Source: Gnetum montanum
Taxonomy: Eukaryota > Streptophyta > Gnetopsida > Gnetales > Gnetaceae
Assembly: GCA_015680685.1 (NCBI GenBank)
Contig: MNCI01034695.1
Span: forward strand, 101,136-165,135
DNA: 64,000 bases
Direction: 5' to 3'
The notes under the pieces were generated by a model, which saw only the letters and a list, made by a program, of their open reading frames with translations, was not told the origin of the DNA and made no database searches. The translations under genes were made by a program, and so were the position numbers. This document shows positions 31,152 through 44,433 of this stretch, in pieces. Every line of letters starts with the position of its first letter. Positions within the stretch are counted from its first letter, which is position 1.

Positions 31152-33649
31152 TTTATAACAAGGCCATAAATCGCCATACTGGCTTTTAATCCCTGGTTCA
31201 TCTTTGATTCCAAGCCAAGTGGATTATTTGATTTGGTTTTAATATTTTATTAAAAAGTACAATAAAATGAATATTAGAAGAAACAATTTATAAAACAAAC
31301 AAAGCTGCCTGTAATTTGGGATATTATGGGAAGCTTCGTTATTTTGGAGTTCAACAACAGCTTTATTTACCTGATGCTCTATTTTGTATTGCTAATTCAA
31401 GCTTTGCCTTTGCATTAGGATTAGAATTTACATAAAGCATCTTAAAGCATTCATTATACTGGAAAAGATATGTTTAAAAAATATGTTAAATAATTTATAA
31501 TATTACTTTACCCTGCAGTTTTTTAATCGAGTCATCCAACTTTTTTCAATGCAAGATGAGGCTTATGGTTAATCAGAACATGGAAGGCTTATATTATTTT
31601 GGCTATTGGTCAAGCCTTATCTACAATGAATTTCTTTTTGAACAATCCAGGGGCTTTAGCCAGGGAACAATCCCTATGTTACCCTGACTTCCATCGAGAT
31701 ACAGGTGTTCAGGTATATACATTTTTCAAACTGAATTTTTCTGATTCATTTTTCAAATGAAGCAAAACATTTTTCCCAGGTTTAAATCATTGATCTGTAG
31801 TAAATTTGATTTGCCTGAACACAAGATGCTTGTTTGTGATTCATCCAATAACCTGCCATTGAGATTTACACTGCAAAATAAAAGGAAATAATTTAATATT
31901 TTTAATAAATATAAATCAAAATAATTGACCTTTGCTAATAAAGTTAGCTGGAAAACAAATCTAACTAGAAACAATAAACAACAATACAAAAACATCCAAT
32001 AGCTAGACAGCTGTACATGTTATATATTATGATTTTCTGAGGCTAAACTAATACAGATATGTAAATAGCTGTATATACATGTACCGAAGTTAATAGATTC
32101 CTAAAAAACACGTGCTACCAATTTTTAAATATGGGAAACTTGAACTCTTATATGTTCAAAAAAATTTATTCAAAATGGAACCTTTGTCAAATTCAAAGAC
32201 TATCTATTTTAGAATCTTGTAATTAAAAAGTGAGTTTATAAGGCAAGAGCATATAAATTTCTTAAAAGGGAAGGCATGCATATTGGATGTGAGTATGTAT
32301 AAATGCGAACATGGGTATGCACGACAGAGTAGCTATACATACATAAGAACATGCATTGTGTAAAAATTTCCTAACCTATATGTTATATATAATCTTGTAA
32401 AGATTATAAGGAAAGAGCACACAAACTTCATTAAGACATCTTTAATGCTAGTGCTAGCTCATGCACATCATATGTGCGTGTGTATACATATGAATATGCA
32501 TATGTACATTATCACTATTATGGACATGAAATAAAAAGCACATGTAGAAACCATTATAGAATAAATAGTAGAGGGTTAATGGTTTAGAAAAGAAATCTGC
32601 AAGAGCAAACGAATTTTTAAAAAATAAATAATGATGTATTTCAAATATATAGAGAGCAACAAAGATTTGATAACCACATCAAAATTTGTTCAAGAGAAAT
32701 TGAACCTAAAGCTGTAAATTTGTATAATATTACTGTACCATTATTTCAAGTTACTAATAGATGTATGTTTTTGCTTCTATAACTGATTTATGATTTTAAT
32801 GGTCCAACCACTGCTTGGGCACTTGATGAAAAAGACCAAAACCATTAAGACATTTTAAAAAGTCCAAGAAGATTTGACTCTCTTTAGTCAATGCCACCTT
32901 GTAACGGGACACTTTTAAAAAGAGGTGGGTCACATCTAACTTGCTAGGTAGGTAGGGGATGCCTATCATTTCTACATTTAAATTAGGTTACATCTACTAG
33001 TTGTGTGGTAGGGATTGTGCTACAACCTATAATTTAGCACCAAACTATTTATTGCATCCTTGTTATGACCATGCTAAGAAATTACACAAAGTATATTCAT
33101 TCCTACAAAAATTTAAGCTTGTATAACCTTGGAATGTATAGGTTCAAGAATTTAATGAAACTAAAATTGAAATTTTACATCTCTAGACATGGTGGATCTA
33201 TTGGATAATAGAAATGTACATGAAATTAGTTTCAAAAACATCATTAAGAAACTAATTGTCTTCACAATAACATTTTGAACAAATCAACCAAAAAATTATA
33301 ATTGTAATGTCTTCCTTATGTTTACTATAGTGCTCATCTTCAATACTATTTTATGCACACTTAACATATTCATTCTGACAAGAAATTTAATAAGATTACT
33401 AATTGATTTTACATTTATTTTGGAAAATGATCCAATGACTTATTTCAAATTTATATTTTTGATGATTCTGTTGGAAAAAGTATAACATAGCAAAATCACT
33501 TATTCCTTTAATGCATGGCATGATACATGTACTTTTTTTAATGTTCAATTCCTTTTCAATGTGTTGGATATTTATTATTGACTTTTGTTTTTAACTTTAA
33601 AGCATAACTTTATTTGAATGATGTTAAGCCAATGATAAGTGTCTCTAAC
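31152..33649. other. AT-rich intergenic DNA, no gene recognised
   Basis: Only short shadow frames are present, with no domain on either strand. There are alternating purine-pyrimidine stretches near 32460-32510. No terminal repeats or LTR-like ends were seen. Confidence 0.5.
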
Positions 33650-33850
33650 AATAAGGTGTTAGCGTATTGGTAAGACTCTTGATTTGGGAGTTCCAAATTG
33701 TGAGTTTAATTTTGATGGATGCATGTGCACATGCATAGACACATACACAAATTTAAAGTTCACTATATCTCCCCATACACACACAAATATAATTTGCTAT
33801 ATGTCTTCGAATGTACTTATAATCACATAGATATGTCATGGGATGTATTT
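33650..33850 (+). repeat. SINE-like / tandem-repeat DNA at the B2 insertion site
   Basis: Positions 33655-33715 resemble a tRNA-derived head: an A-box-like TAGCGTATTGGTAAGAC and a B-box-like GAGTTTAATTTTG about 40 bases later. The following 33780-33825 stretch (cacaaatataat...tgtacttataatca) recurs on the far side of B2 at 57930-57980. The B2 target was thus a repeat with a unit of roughly 110-125 bp. The SINE call is weak. Confidence 0.35.
33846..33850. repeat. Target-site duplication of B2 (TATTT here, TACTC at 57840-57844)
   Basis: The two flanks differ at two bases. An uninterrupted copy of the target at about 57960-57975 reads gggatgTACTTataatc, from which each flank differs by one transition. 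This fits an old 5-bp duplication of TACTT. Confidence 0.6.
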
Positions 33851-34683
33851 TGATGAGTAGCGAGGTATCTCTACGCTCAACCATATAGATACAAGCATAC
33901 AAGCATGATCTGGTCAAATTCCAAGGACTAAGTGCTTATGTGCCTTTACAAAACCCAGACGGGTTAGTCAATCGTTGTCTTCCCAAGCTTACTTATATAA
34001 CATGATTATATGGTTAAGTAAATTTGAGGTATATATTTTTTATATATTTTTATGTTTTATGTCCTGGTGCTATAAAGGGAGAAGTGAACTAATTAAGTAA
34101 TCACTTTAATTTAACTAATCGACTATGCTCTAACTAGTCCTAATACCAACATGCATTCTCACTTTCCATCCACATCCTGAACTAGTGGAACAGTACTGGG
34201 ATTACCAAATGCTAATCATTACTAGGTTACCAAGTGTTCCACACATGCTCAAAGTGGTCATACTATGTGTGGTTACATGGGAGAGTTAATAAGGTGAGAG
34301 AGAGAACATTAATTAACTAAGGAAAGTATTAAGTAACTATAAATAGCATTCAATAAACTATTCTAAATGTTGCAAGTTTTATCACAATGTTCGTCTTTAT
34401 TTCTGACCACAAGCTATGCTTAAGTACACAATGCTTGAAGAAGGATCTGTTCACTTTATGACTTCTACTACAGGCACTTTGAAATAATTCTAAATCTGAG
34501 AAGGGAAAAAGGCAAGAGTTTGGGTAAGGGATGAAGATTAATGAACTAACTATTGCTAAACCAAATGTGCCCACCTCTTATTTATAGGTGACAAGACAAG
34601 CCCCGATATCAGATATTTGATATCGGTTGGAAGGCTCCAATATCACGTACCCGATATTGCGGATGTGATATCGTGGCTCATCA
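33851..34683 (-). repeat. B2 LTR, left copy (3-prime LTR in sense)
   Basis: It matches 57026-57839 end to end. The minus-strand TATA box (CCTATAAATAAG) is at 34577-34588. The region to its right is rich in GATATC-type motifs (34600-34675), which form short inverted repeats. Confidence 0.9.
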
Positions 34684-36253
34684 TACACTAATGACTAAAT
34701 GAAAACTCATCCTTGAGTTCCTTACAAAATATTGGGAAGGCATGCGATTATTGACTGGATGAGAATTGACAGTGACAGGGAATAATGAACTAAAAGTACT
34801 CGGTGAATAGATTGACAAACATATTACAACATTGGTGTTCACACACTTTGTGGTGAACACTATGCATAGATGACATCTAGACTCTCATTAGACAGCTTGA
34901 AGAGAAAGTGAGAGAGAAAAGAAAATAAGGCACATTGCTGTCGATGTCAGAAATGTGCATTCCATTGTTCATCCATAGCCACATGACCAAACTTGTTCCT
35001 TGTGTAAACACTCTAGCTCCAGTCCATCTTGAGTGCTTCCTCCTATCCCAGTCCATTGTTCGTGTAATCTCCATCTATACATACAACATAGGCACAAATT
35101 AGAAAGGATAGATAAGTCACAATGCAGTTGATACCTTGCCTCAATATAAGTGCATTGGCTAGGTTGTGGATATGGTAGATACTTGGTTAGAGGTTTTTAA
35201 GTGATAACTAACTAAGGTGTAGGGGGAAGATAGGTAATTGAATGAAAAAATTTGTGACAAGGCCCCCACGACTAAGAGCGAACCTCTAGTAGCAATAGGA
35301 TGGAAAAATTGAAGGAAAAATGAAGATGAGGGAAATAAAAATGGTAAAGCTAAGAAAATAAATGTCATGGATGAGGATGAAACAAAAAATGGTTGATTGC
35401 AAAGAATGTTTAAGGGAAAGAACTTAATAGTTGCACCAAAAAGGAATGCCAGTGGGTCCTCCCCAAAGCAGGCTCATACCTTTTATGCCCTAACAGACCA
35501 TCAAACCAAATAGTCTATGGGCTCTTGGAATGAAATATGAAAAAAAAAGGTTAAGAACTTACCCACAAGAATTTACCAAGGACTAATAATGCATTAACAA
35601 AGGTGTAGACTAATCATAAAATCAACAATGAGATGGAATATGGGAAGAAATATGGAAGGAGAGGAGGAAATGGAATGGAATCCCAAGAGCAAGGTTGTGT
35701 AAAGTCCCTTGTGTATTATGTGGTTAAGGTGACTAAATAAAATTCATCCCAAGTCTGGACTCACCAATCACATCCAGTGACATCGCATGAACACATTTGA
35801 CCAACCCATCCTTATGAAGCAACAAGAATGCGTCCATTGATTCACCACCATTCCAAAGAGAGAAAGATATGAAAGTAGAAAGCAAGAAAGGGCTTTAGGT
35901 AGAGGGAACCTTCAGGCATGGGTAACATGTCTTTCTAGTGCCATAACCAATGTTTGTAGCCCATTTTTCTTTGTTATGTATAAGGGGTGTGCTTTGAATT
36001 TCCACCCGTTCTTTTTATGAGAACCACAACATACAAAGACTTATTTAGATTCATTCAACTTCCTGATACTTGGTCAATGGTGGAATGGTAGAAAACCAAT
36101 GAAAAACATCCAAGTACCCAAGAGAATAGGTAGTGCAAATGCATATAATGCCCTTGAGATCACACACTTTTCAACCATTGAATCCTTCCTTGGTTTGAAA
36201 ATACCAAGTTACCACTTCATTAATAAATTTTTCTCGAAAAAAAGGGATAGTAT
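34684..36253 (-). other. B2 3-prime region, part left of A2, no gene
   Basis: This is non-coding DNA colinear (reverse-complemented) with 22290-23930 of B1. A stretch at about 34877-35074 is open on the minus strand (MEITRTMDWDRRKHSRW) but shows no domain, and B1 does not preserve it clearly. A purine-rich run (gaagagaaagtgagagagaaaag, 34899-34923) is on the plus strand and so is not a candidate polypurine tract for a minus-strand element. Confidence 0.5.
36249..36253. repeat. Target-site duplication of A2 (AGTAT, also 50354-50358)
   Basis: AGTAT precedes the TGTAATG start of the left LTR and follows the ...GTTTCA end of the right LTR. It is a perfect match. Confidence 0.92.
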
Positions 36254-37825
36254 TGTAATGATGGAAAATGTCGGTAGCTAGAAAATACCAAACAAAAATC
36301 TGTGTACATAGTCTTAACCACGGATCTGTGTGAGGGCTGTGCTAGAGAAAACGAATCCGCAGTGCCCTGAACGGTCTTGTCGATCAGACAAGGACTTACT
36401 TAGTTGGTAAATTGACAAATATTATAGATATTCCGTGGAACAATCTGATTCGATGAATCGCAAACGGAGAAGAAAACGATGTAGATAAATTGCAATAATG
36501 ACAACGTTATCACGACAAGGAGAATCGGATTTAAGAAAAATGCGCAATCCCAAGATCTGTGCTTTGACTCGAAAAACTGAGTATATTGTATCCAAAGTTC
36601 CAATGGAAAAACTCTGATTATCTTATGCAACACATACACAAAATAATAAGAAAACTATTTAACAAGGAGTACAGAATGAAGCTCTGTCTACCTCGTAAGC
36701 CAAAGATGGGATGCAGGAAAGGTAAAGCCCTGATGTCTATCGATAAACTATTTCTGATCGATCAATTTTGGCAGCCGCACCAGATGATCGCTCGATCTCT
36801 GATCTATTCCATTTTCCTTTGGTAGTCTCTGCTCAAAGCTACCAATGATCACTACTGGAGAGAACTGTACTTTTGCCAAAATGAAGTGATCGCTCCTGCT
36901 GCCAATGCTCAAAGATGCCTCCTGTCTCTGCTCCAAGATGATAACTGCCAAAAGTCGAAGATACCAGCCCTTGTTTCTTCATCAACTGAAGTATTTATAA
37001 GTTTGACAACATGTGGAGAAGGCGCGGCCCTGATGACACATGTCTCGAACCTTCAAAATACCATTGACTTCGTAAAATTTATGTTGAAATTGGTCATGTT
37101 GCATCACGTTTTTGGGAAGGGGGGCAAAGTACGCTGTCGACCACTTCCGCTAAAGCTGCTTCATGATTACGCACAATACGCTCATCAGCGTATTGTACAT
37201 GTGGATAGCAGATGCATATTTGATACTACTTTAGCCAGCTTTATGTTGTATTACACTTGTTTATGCTTAGATGCATGGCAGAGCATAATAGAGCATGGAA
37301 GTAGTTGATTCAAGCTATTTTACACTCCTTCACGCCGGAAAGCATAATAGAGCGTAAAAATGGTCAACTTTACAATAAAATACGCTTACCTACACTGCGT
37401 AGCATAATGAGCATAAAGTGACCAATCTGCAAACAAAGAAGAAATCAATCTGCTATGCTTCCTTTGACTTTGACTTTGCTTTTCTTGAAGCTTGTTGCGC
37501 TTCTTTGCGTAACGGAGTGTAAACTCGGTCTTGAACAAAAGACTTAGCAAAATATGTGACAAGCCTTAAACTTTAAACTTCGTCAAAATTGCCGAAGTAA
37601 GTTACTTTTTGCTATCAGGCTATGTTAAACAAAGTTACACTGAGAGAAACTATGCTATGTTGTGTAAAGAAAGAAAACATAGTAAGATTGAAATCTATAA
37701 GGAACTTGGAGACTTGATACTGCGCACCTCTTTGCCTTGCTCTGTCTTCTAGATTTCTGTCGCAAACGTTCGCCCGAATCGTAAATCTTCGCCTGAGGCC
37801 AATTCACAATTTCTATGATGTTTCA
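36254..37825 (-). repeat. A2 LTR, left copy (3-prime LTR in sense)
   Basis: It starts TGTAATGATGG and ends ATGTTTCA. The TATA box is at 36990-37000. The palindrome cluster at about 37160-37680 is shorter than in A1 but has the same TACGCTC...GAGCGTA design. Clear similarity to the A1 LTRs remains throughout, so A1 and A2 are subfamilies. Confidence 0.92.
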
Positions 37826-37838
37826 ATGGCCCCTCCTT
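37826..37838 (-). other. Polypurine tract of A2
   Basis: On the minus strand it reads AAGGAGGGGCCAT directly before the 3-prime LTR, nearly identical to A1. Confidence 0.7.
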
Positions 37839-39024
37839 GTTGATGTTTAGAGGCCTTGCCTGAAAGACGTCGACAAAGAATACGAAACAACGGATGGGTA
37901 AAAGTACTAACAACGTCCATCAATTGTTACTCAAGTGTCGGCTTGTCAAAGCAGAAGTGTAGAAATGAGGGAAATAGGAGATAAAATGGTATGGGAAGGA
38001 ATTTTTTACAGAGGTAAGAGGAAAAAGGTTCAGGGAAGACACAAGTGAGGTTCGGGGAAAACGCAAGTGTCTGAATATAGTTTTTTCACGCATAAGCACT
38101 TAGGCTTTCTCCTGCGGTTGCGTTGGCATGGAGTTATGCCATCATTTTGTAGATGAAGGGGCTTGCATAGACAAATTTTGTTGCATCTAGAAGGCCTGGA
38201 CGAGTTGTGTTTCATTCATTTTTCTGACCCACGGTTTTTTTCTTGGACGTCCAACAGGCGAGTTACGTTATGCCGGTTCATGGACTTGATTGTAATGCAG
38301 ATGCGTAAAGAATATGCTGCATATGTACATTTTCTGTAAGGGAATCAAATGGTGGAGATGCAAGGAAGTAAGAGCTAAAGGTAGGATTATGAGGAAAACA
38401 GGGATGCACTCCTGAGCAGACAGGCTAACCTAGGCGACCATCTCAAAACACCATCTATATTTCACTAGTCAGATGAACGCACCTTTGAACGACATCCTCG
38501 CAACAAGTAACCTATAACCAAAGAAGAAAATAGAGGGCACCATTGCTCGGTCAAATTACCGGAGAGGTTGTTGAAACAAGTACCATTTGGGACGAGACAG
38601 AGTGAGCGAGATGCGAAGGAGGGACTGTAGCATGTGGCCAGGGTCTTCATCGTTGACGCTCGGCCCAACATATCTCCGTCAAAGATTATCAGACTCATCA
38701 CACCTGACTGGTTACACAGAGAACCAGCTAGGTGAATTTTTGAAGCCAGAGCCTGATAGTGATGATGAGCAGAGATCCCAAGGTCATTGTTGATGAGAAC
38801 TCCTTTAGGGCTCCGGTCGGTGAAACCAAACTCTCAGAGGTGCCACCGCTGTAGTGGGTGCAGTGACGACATCTCCAAGGGGTCAGTAGTATGTCTTTCA
38901 GCACATCCGAGAAATCAGCAGAATGCCTGTGAGGTAGCGATGCTGGGACTGTCCCAGCATCCCACCCCATTGGTTTTGCAACCGCATGGAGATGATCACA
39001 CTCACTTGATTTGCATTATGGCGG
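37839..39024 (-). other. A2 3-prime untranslated region, no gene
   Basis: This is the counterpart of 2003-3105 in A1, alignable for most of its length. Short open frames are not shared with A1. Confidence 0.5.
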
Positions 39025-39597
39025 TTTGTAGGTCCCAGTTTTAAGTCCTGGTAGACTGTCGTTGCTGGTTTTAAGTCCTAGCAGACCATGGTCCTAGTTT
39101 AAAGTCTAGGCAGACTAAAAAATGCTAGTTTTACATCATAGCAGACGATGGTAGAGCTGATTTATGGTCTTAGCAGACCGTGTTGTGGATGCCAGTTTCA
39201 TGTCGTGGCCCAAGGATAGATTTGTGCTAGTTTTACGTCTCAGCAAGCGGACACTCGCCTGTGCTAGTTTTATGTCCTGGCAGACAGCCAGCGCCAGTTT
39301 AGTGTCGTGGCAGACGCGTGCAGGAAATTCCAGTTTTACATCTTGGTGGACCTGTACAACACTGCCAGTTTTACGTTGTAGCAGACAGTTACAACTTGCT
39401 AGTTTTACGTCGTGGCAGACGATTTTTGCTAGTTTAGCGTCATGGTGGACGTGTGCAAGCAGTGCCAGTTTTATGTTGTAGCAGACGATTAGTGCCAGTT
39501 TAGTATCATGGCGGACGCATGAGGAAAGTGCCAGTTTAACATCGTAGCGGACAATTGTTGCCAGTTTAGCATCGTAGTGGACGATTGTTTTGGCCAT
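39025..39597. repeat. Tandem array of 17 hairpin-core repeats, A2 3-prime region
   Basis: It uses the same unit as 3106-3750. The first seven units match A1 units 1-7 in order, including the odd ones (GTTTCATGTC..., GTTTTACGTCTCAG...), so the array was inherited as a whole. Later units differ in number and order. Stem pairs again vary together: AGTC/GACT, GGTC/GACC, CGTC/GACG. Confidence 0.85.
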
Positions 39598-39943
39598 TCT
39601 AGAGATGTTTCTGACGTGGCTATGGTTACATCATCAAGGAAAGGGTTAGTTTCTACTAGTTTAAAATCGAATTATCTAACTACTCTCCCGTATGGACACG
39701 TTAAAACTAGGAGCGCAGATAAAGTTTCGTCCATTTGTCAATTCCCATGCAAAATCGTCAAATATAAAGGTAATTAGGAAAGTGCTAAGTTGGATGCTAC
39801 AAGTATTTAATGAATAACACTTGGTTTAGTCTAAAGGAAAAAGGATGTGATGTGACGTCTCTGAGCATGAGAGGCTAACTGAATTGTGAACACCATGAAC
39901 AGCCTATAATTAATGCGACCTGATTATGAGGAGATAAAAAGTA
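39598..39943. other. Pol deletion junction in A2
   Basis: In A1 the array is followed by 3 kb of integrase to RT. Here about 350 bp of unrelated, non-coding DNA separates the array from the point where similarity to A1 resumes (cctgattatgaggagata; A1 cctgattacgaggcgata at about 6740). Degenerate CTAGTTTAAAATC-like pieces occur inside. It may be filler or the remnant of an unequal exchange between hairpin repeats. Confidence 0.6.
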
Positions 39944-40080
39944 ATAGTTTAAGGTCGTTTCGGACCGTAACGCATGCAATATCTATCGCAATTAATGGCT
40001 TGATTTTCGGTTTCTGGCTCATACTGACACCAGCATTTGGGCACGTCTCACTGAAATCAGGTGTCAAGTTAGTTAATTTT

Positions 40081-40089
40081 GCATATAAG
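40081..40089 (+). promoter_or_regulatory. Putative TATA box of the antisense gene (A2)
   Basis: CATATAAGTAGGC is the counterpart of 6885-6893 in A1, about 140 bp upstream of the ATG at 40225. Confidence 0.5.
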
Positions 40090-40224
40090 TAGGCAATTCT
40101 TTTTGAAAATAGGTTGTTGGCTATTGTGAAATTGAATTCTCAGTTGTCACAGAGAGAAGGAGAAAGAGCAAAAGATTGCAACGCATTATTTGTGTGAAGG
40201 CGTGAAGGTGTGAAGACTGCAACA

Positions 40225-43200
40225 ATGGCACCGAAAGTAAGAGGGAAGAATGCGAAATTGACAAAGATAGACGAAGTACAAGGGAGCCTGTAGCATGCTT
40301 TGCAGGCTTTGGTTGAAGTGAGGGATGTCACTCCACTGAATCAGTAGGCCATCCCTGGCTTATTTGTGTTGCTTTCTGTGATATGCTTCTTCTTTATGGT
40401 GTTTATTCTTTTTGTGCCATTCTGCGTAAATTAGAGTCTTAGGCTTAGGACCTCACATTAAAACGAGGGTTTATACAATAGTATTGCATCTATTGCCACT
40501 ATCAGGGACAAACCTTGTACTGTTGCAAGGGTTTAGGTGATTTCGACTGTATAGCTAGAGCGTAATTTGTAAATTTTCTATAGTTTAAGCATGGAATCAA
40601 AATCTAGATGATAATGTATTTATTTTTGTTTGTACAGTATTATGTTGAAACCCGTCTTAATCGTCTTGGACATAGTCGGGGTTTTATGTTGTATAAACCT
40701 GATCGTACCCAACGTTCCTCCCCCTCAGATTCGATTGCAGGGGAGGGCTATATGGTTCGGAAGGGGTGCACTAGAGTTTCTACAGTTCTTGCTACGTAAC
40801 TACAGTGTTATTGTATGATCGCATCTATCAGGGGATGTGGCTGACGCTATTTTGGAGCACCTGTTAGTGGGTTCTATGCAGGGAATCCTAGCTTTCTTGA
40901 CAGACAAGGCCATTGATACTGGTTATCCCCAGGACCGTGAACTTAGCGCCAGAGGGTTGAGGTGCTTAAGTTGGATCTAGGAAATGGCCAGGTTTGGCTG
41001 TTACCATGCGTACAACACTTTGCTCATGGCCCGTCATGTCTCGACTTACTTTCGGAACCCACCAGGCACAGTGCATTATTCGGGCGGGTAAGTTATTTTG
41101 TGGGCGGTATTGTCATTATGTTTCGAATATCTAGATTTTGTAAAGCATAAGATAATAATGTGTCATATGATACAGGTTTTTTATCAATGAAAATGGGTTA
41201 ATAGGAAATAAGGATACATTGTCTTGGACTGAAACAGCAATAAAGGAGTTTACCTCTACCAGCAACGTACGCGCCGGTGTAATGGGGCAGATGTTCTTTG
41301 ACATTCATGAGTATCCCACACGTTATGCTGATTCCTTCAAGAATTATCAGAACCTTGGGTGGTTACATGAAGAATGGACTTTGGACCCGCCCCTTACCGT
41401 CGCAGACGTGCAGAGGAAACTTCCTCCATTTCCTTTGCCATTTGGCCCTGCTAAGATTTCGTTGCTACTATTATTTACAGGATATGATATTGTTTTTGTT
41501 TTGTCTTTGAAATGTTGTGTAATAGTGTTTTTTCTACTTAGACATGCATCTTGCATTGTTCAATTAGGGAATCCCAAGAAATTACCATTACAATTTCTGG
41601 CCGCGAGGCGAATACCCTCCTTTTCTGCTATGGTGACATTAAGGAGGCACAACACTAGCTCGGCCATGTGGCGGCCCCAATTGCATTTGTCACCAAGCTG
41701 CAAGAAGCAAGGCTAATGCATTTATTTCTAGCCATAACTCCTGATGTCCCTGTCAGTGAAATGTTAACCCTGGTCTAGTCCTTTAGCGAGAGGGCTAAGC
41801 ATTTTTGCATGCGCATGCATCACGTGCATGTAAATTTTGATATCGACGCTCAGCTGTTTGCTGACCTCTTCGGTGTCCCCTCTAACAGTCTTCCAATAGA
41901 GGAAAAAGTGAAGGAGCCTCAAATGTCAGGAAGAGTTAGAGGAGTTGCTGGGGACCAAAAAGGAGACCAAGGGGATCCCTTGTGAAAAGATTCAACTGGA
42001 GATCATCAAGACTATTTACCCCCTCTTCTGAGCCTGGGCTTTCCACAAAACACTCTTGCAGGGGAGGTTCTTTATCATAGAACAGGCCTGTATCATGCGG
42101 GAGGTTATGGAGGAAGGAACCCAGTTCATTGGATAAGCTATTTCGCTAAGGGGTTAACACTAAAATGAGCAGGCTTCGCCAGAAGCTTGAGTCTCGTTTC
42201 AGTGTGCACTTTGCCTTCTTCATAGCTTGCCTCCATTGTTTTGCTAAATTTTTGGTTGTCCAGAGGAATGGGGTCTGGGTGTAGTAAGACCGAGACCAGC
42301 TATCCAAACCTTGGATTTTCCATATTTTCGGCACTACCCGAGGACAAGATCCTGCAGAGGGAATTGGAAAGTCTCAGTCTATAACGACAAGGGATTTGGC
42401 GGTGCCTCGAGTGCGGGGCCTTGATAGTGCAGGTGGGATGATTCCCACTTGCATCGATGATGTGTCGCGGGGAAAGCGTCTAGCGGTAGAGATAGTAGAT
42501 GCCTCAGTTCAGCAAAAAAGGCCTTGCTTAACCGAGGCACCTATAGAACCAGTGGGTGGCACAGACAGGACTATGCAAGTCAGAGTTCAGCGGAGTAAAC
42601 CTCTGCCTGGTAAGCATAAAGACATAGTGAAAGTTATTGAAATTATTATATCATGCGACTTTATTTAAAGTATTCTGAATCATTTAAATGTGTTATGTGG
42701 CATGAATAGGAAGATCTACAGAGCGGTTGACCCCTAAAATAGGGGCAGTAGTATTACGGTGTGGATAAGGAGGCCCCAATTTTGGAAGAGGAGGCCTCGA
42801 ATATTAGAATAAGTGACGCACAGATCCTTGTGTGTGAAGAGAGAGAGGAGGTGGAAAACATTAACTCACCCCCACTACATCAGGCAGAGGTAATTAGCGT
42901 ATTAGAATTTTTTAAATAATTCTTTTAATAACTAGAAATTTTAACTTAATTATGCTACAGATGAGCAAGATGCATCCACATCCACCATTGTAAGCAGAGC
43001 GTGGGGAGAATTTCCTGACAAGTTTTCCTTCATGGAAGGCATTGTCAGCGATATGATCTAGCGCCTCGAGCGCATCGATCCTGGGGCTGGTATGTTGCTA
43101 CTATTGTATGCTTATTTTATTATACAGTTGTAATTTTTTATTTACATTTGGTAATGTTTGTTATTAGGAGCTCATCTTCGATGGGACCCTACAGAGCCCA

Positions 43201-44242
43201 TTGACTTGGACACAGTGGAGCCTTCATCAGAAGGGGTGGTCGTGCCACACAACATTTATGAGGAAATGCCTAAATGTGCGTTACGCTCGAATCGCTCCTT
43301 GTGGGAGAGTCGGAATATGAATGAAGACCTCTGGAAGAGGCTGTAGAGGTCAGAGAAGGAAAAGGTGTCTATGGCCAAAGAGGTCAGAGACTTAAAATCG
43401 TGATACGAATTCCTGTAGGCATGGGGAACGGGTGAAGAGGACTGGCATACGGCTGTTATTGACTACGCTTGCTATTGGACTGTAGTCAGGAACAGCTTGC
43501 AAACCAGTCGAGAATTGGTGGAGCAGAGGATGAAAATAGAGCTGTTGGCCCAGAAAAACTAGGACTGGAAGGATTTTTGCGCAAGTGTGCAAGAGTGGGG
43601 GCAGAAGGAGAAAGATCAAAAGCATCTGTATAAGCATTATAGGTATTCCTCGATGTCATTGGTGCATCCAAAGCCTTCAAGAAGTTCCAGGAGCAGGTGA
43701 TAGTAAGCACGTCCCCGAAAAAAGAGATTGCTCTTCCTGGGGATGAAACTACAGTCCCTACCTTCTTCCCTAAATCGCGCAGATGGACTAGTGTGGAGAA
43801 AGGAAAGGTGAAGGCTGGAACTGATATGGGGAATGGTGTATGGTCTAAATTAACTGAAGATGAAATTATGCAATGCCTATGGGTCGGTTTAGATCAACTC
43901 CCCTTTGCTACGGAAGCAGGACCATCGTGAGTAAGTTTGGGTGTTATTGACTTTAAATTTTCTGATTTATCCTATTACGGCTTTTCCTTATGTATTTACT
44001 GTATATAGGTACAAGGAATGGATGAAGAAGGCAAAAAGGTTGGTGAGCAAGTACAGGAAGAAGAGCATAATGACGAAGACCATCCACTTATGGAGCCAAT
44101 GTTAGAGCAAGGACCTCGTGAAGATGACATTCCTCATGAAGGAATACCTTCTAGAAGGGCTGGCCCACTTGAGGATGATTTATTAGGCTTAGAGGCAAAC
44201 CTAAGGGATACAAGTGACAGTGGTACTAGGGGGGATGCGTAA
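40225..44242 (+). pseudogene. Antisense eight-exon gene inside A2
   Basis: Exons by comparison with A1: 40225-40343, 40638-41087, 41176-41450, 41564-42609, 42710-42889, 42961-43089, 43168-43930, 44009-44242. It begins MAPKVRGKNAKLTKID. Exon 3 is fully open (LIGNKDTLSWTETAIKEF to LPFGPA). Exon 4 keeps VNFDIDAQLFADLFGVPSN, exon 6 keeps FMEGIVSDMI, exon 7 keeps LRWDPTEPIDLDT and the last exon is open to the conserved acidic end (GPLEDDLLGLEANLRDT). Intron 1 keeps its GT donor, which A1 lost. Intron 3 has lost both its donor (GT to CT) and its acceptor (AG to AA), which A1 keeps. Exon 7 has a deletion and shifts. It shows no recognised catalytic motif. Confidence 0.75.
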
Positions 44243-44433
44243 TTATGATTTATGTATGATTTTATTGATGAAATTGAATAATGGCCATATGAATGTTGGC
44301 GAGATTAATCATAAGATTTTCTGTATGCTTTTAAATGTTATTTTATTTTTTTAGTTTTATATATTTATTTGTGCAAAGTGTAAGCTGAGTTGTTAAAGGC
44401 TTTGGATGGGTTGGGTTGCTGTGGGATGGAATT

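Noticed and set aside
31753-31995. Minus-strand 80-codon ORF as a gene
   Set aside because: AT-rich, no motif, no neighbour support.
33655-33715. tRNA gene
   Set aside because: Only loose A-box and B-box likeness. No cloverleaf with paired acceptor and anticodon stems can be drawn.
39136-39597. Minus-strand ORF with repeated YDVKLA-like units in A2
   Set aside because: It has the same cause as in A1: translation of the non-coding hairpin array.
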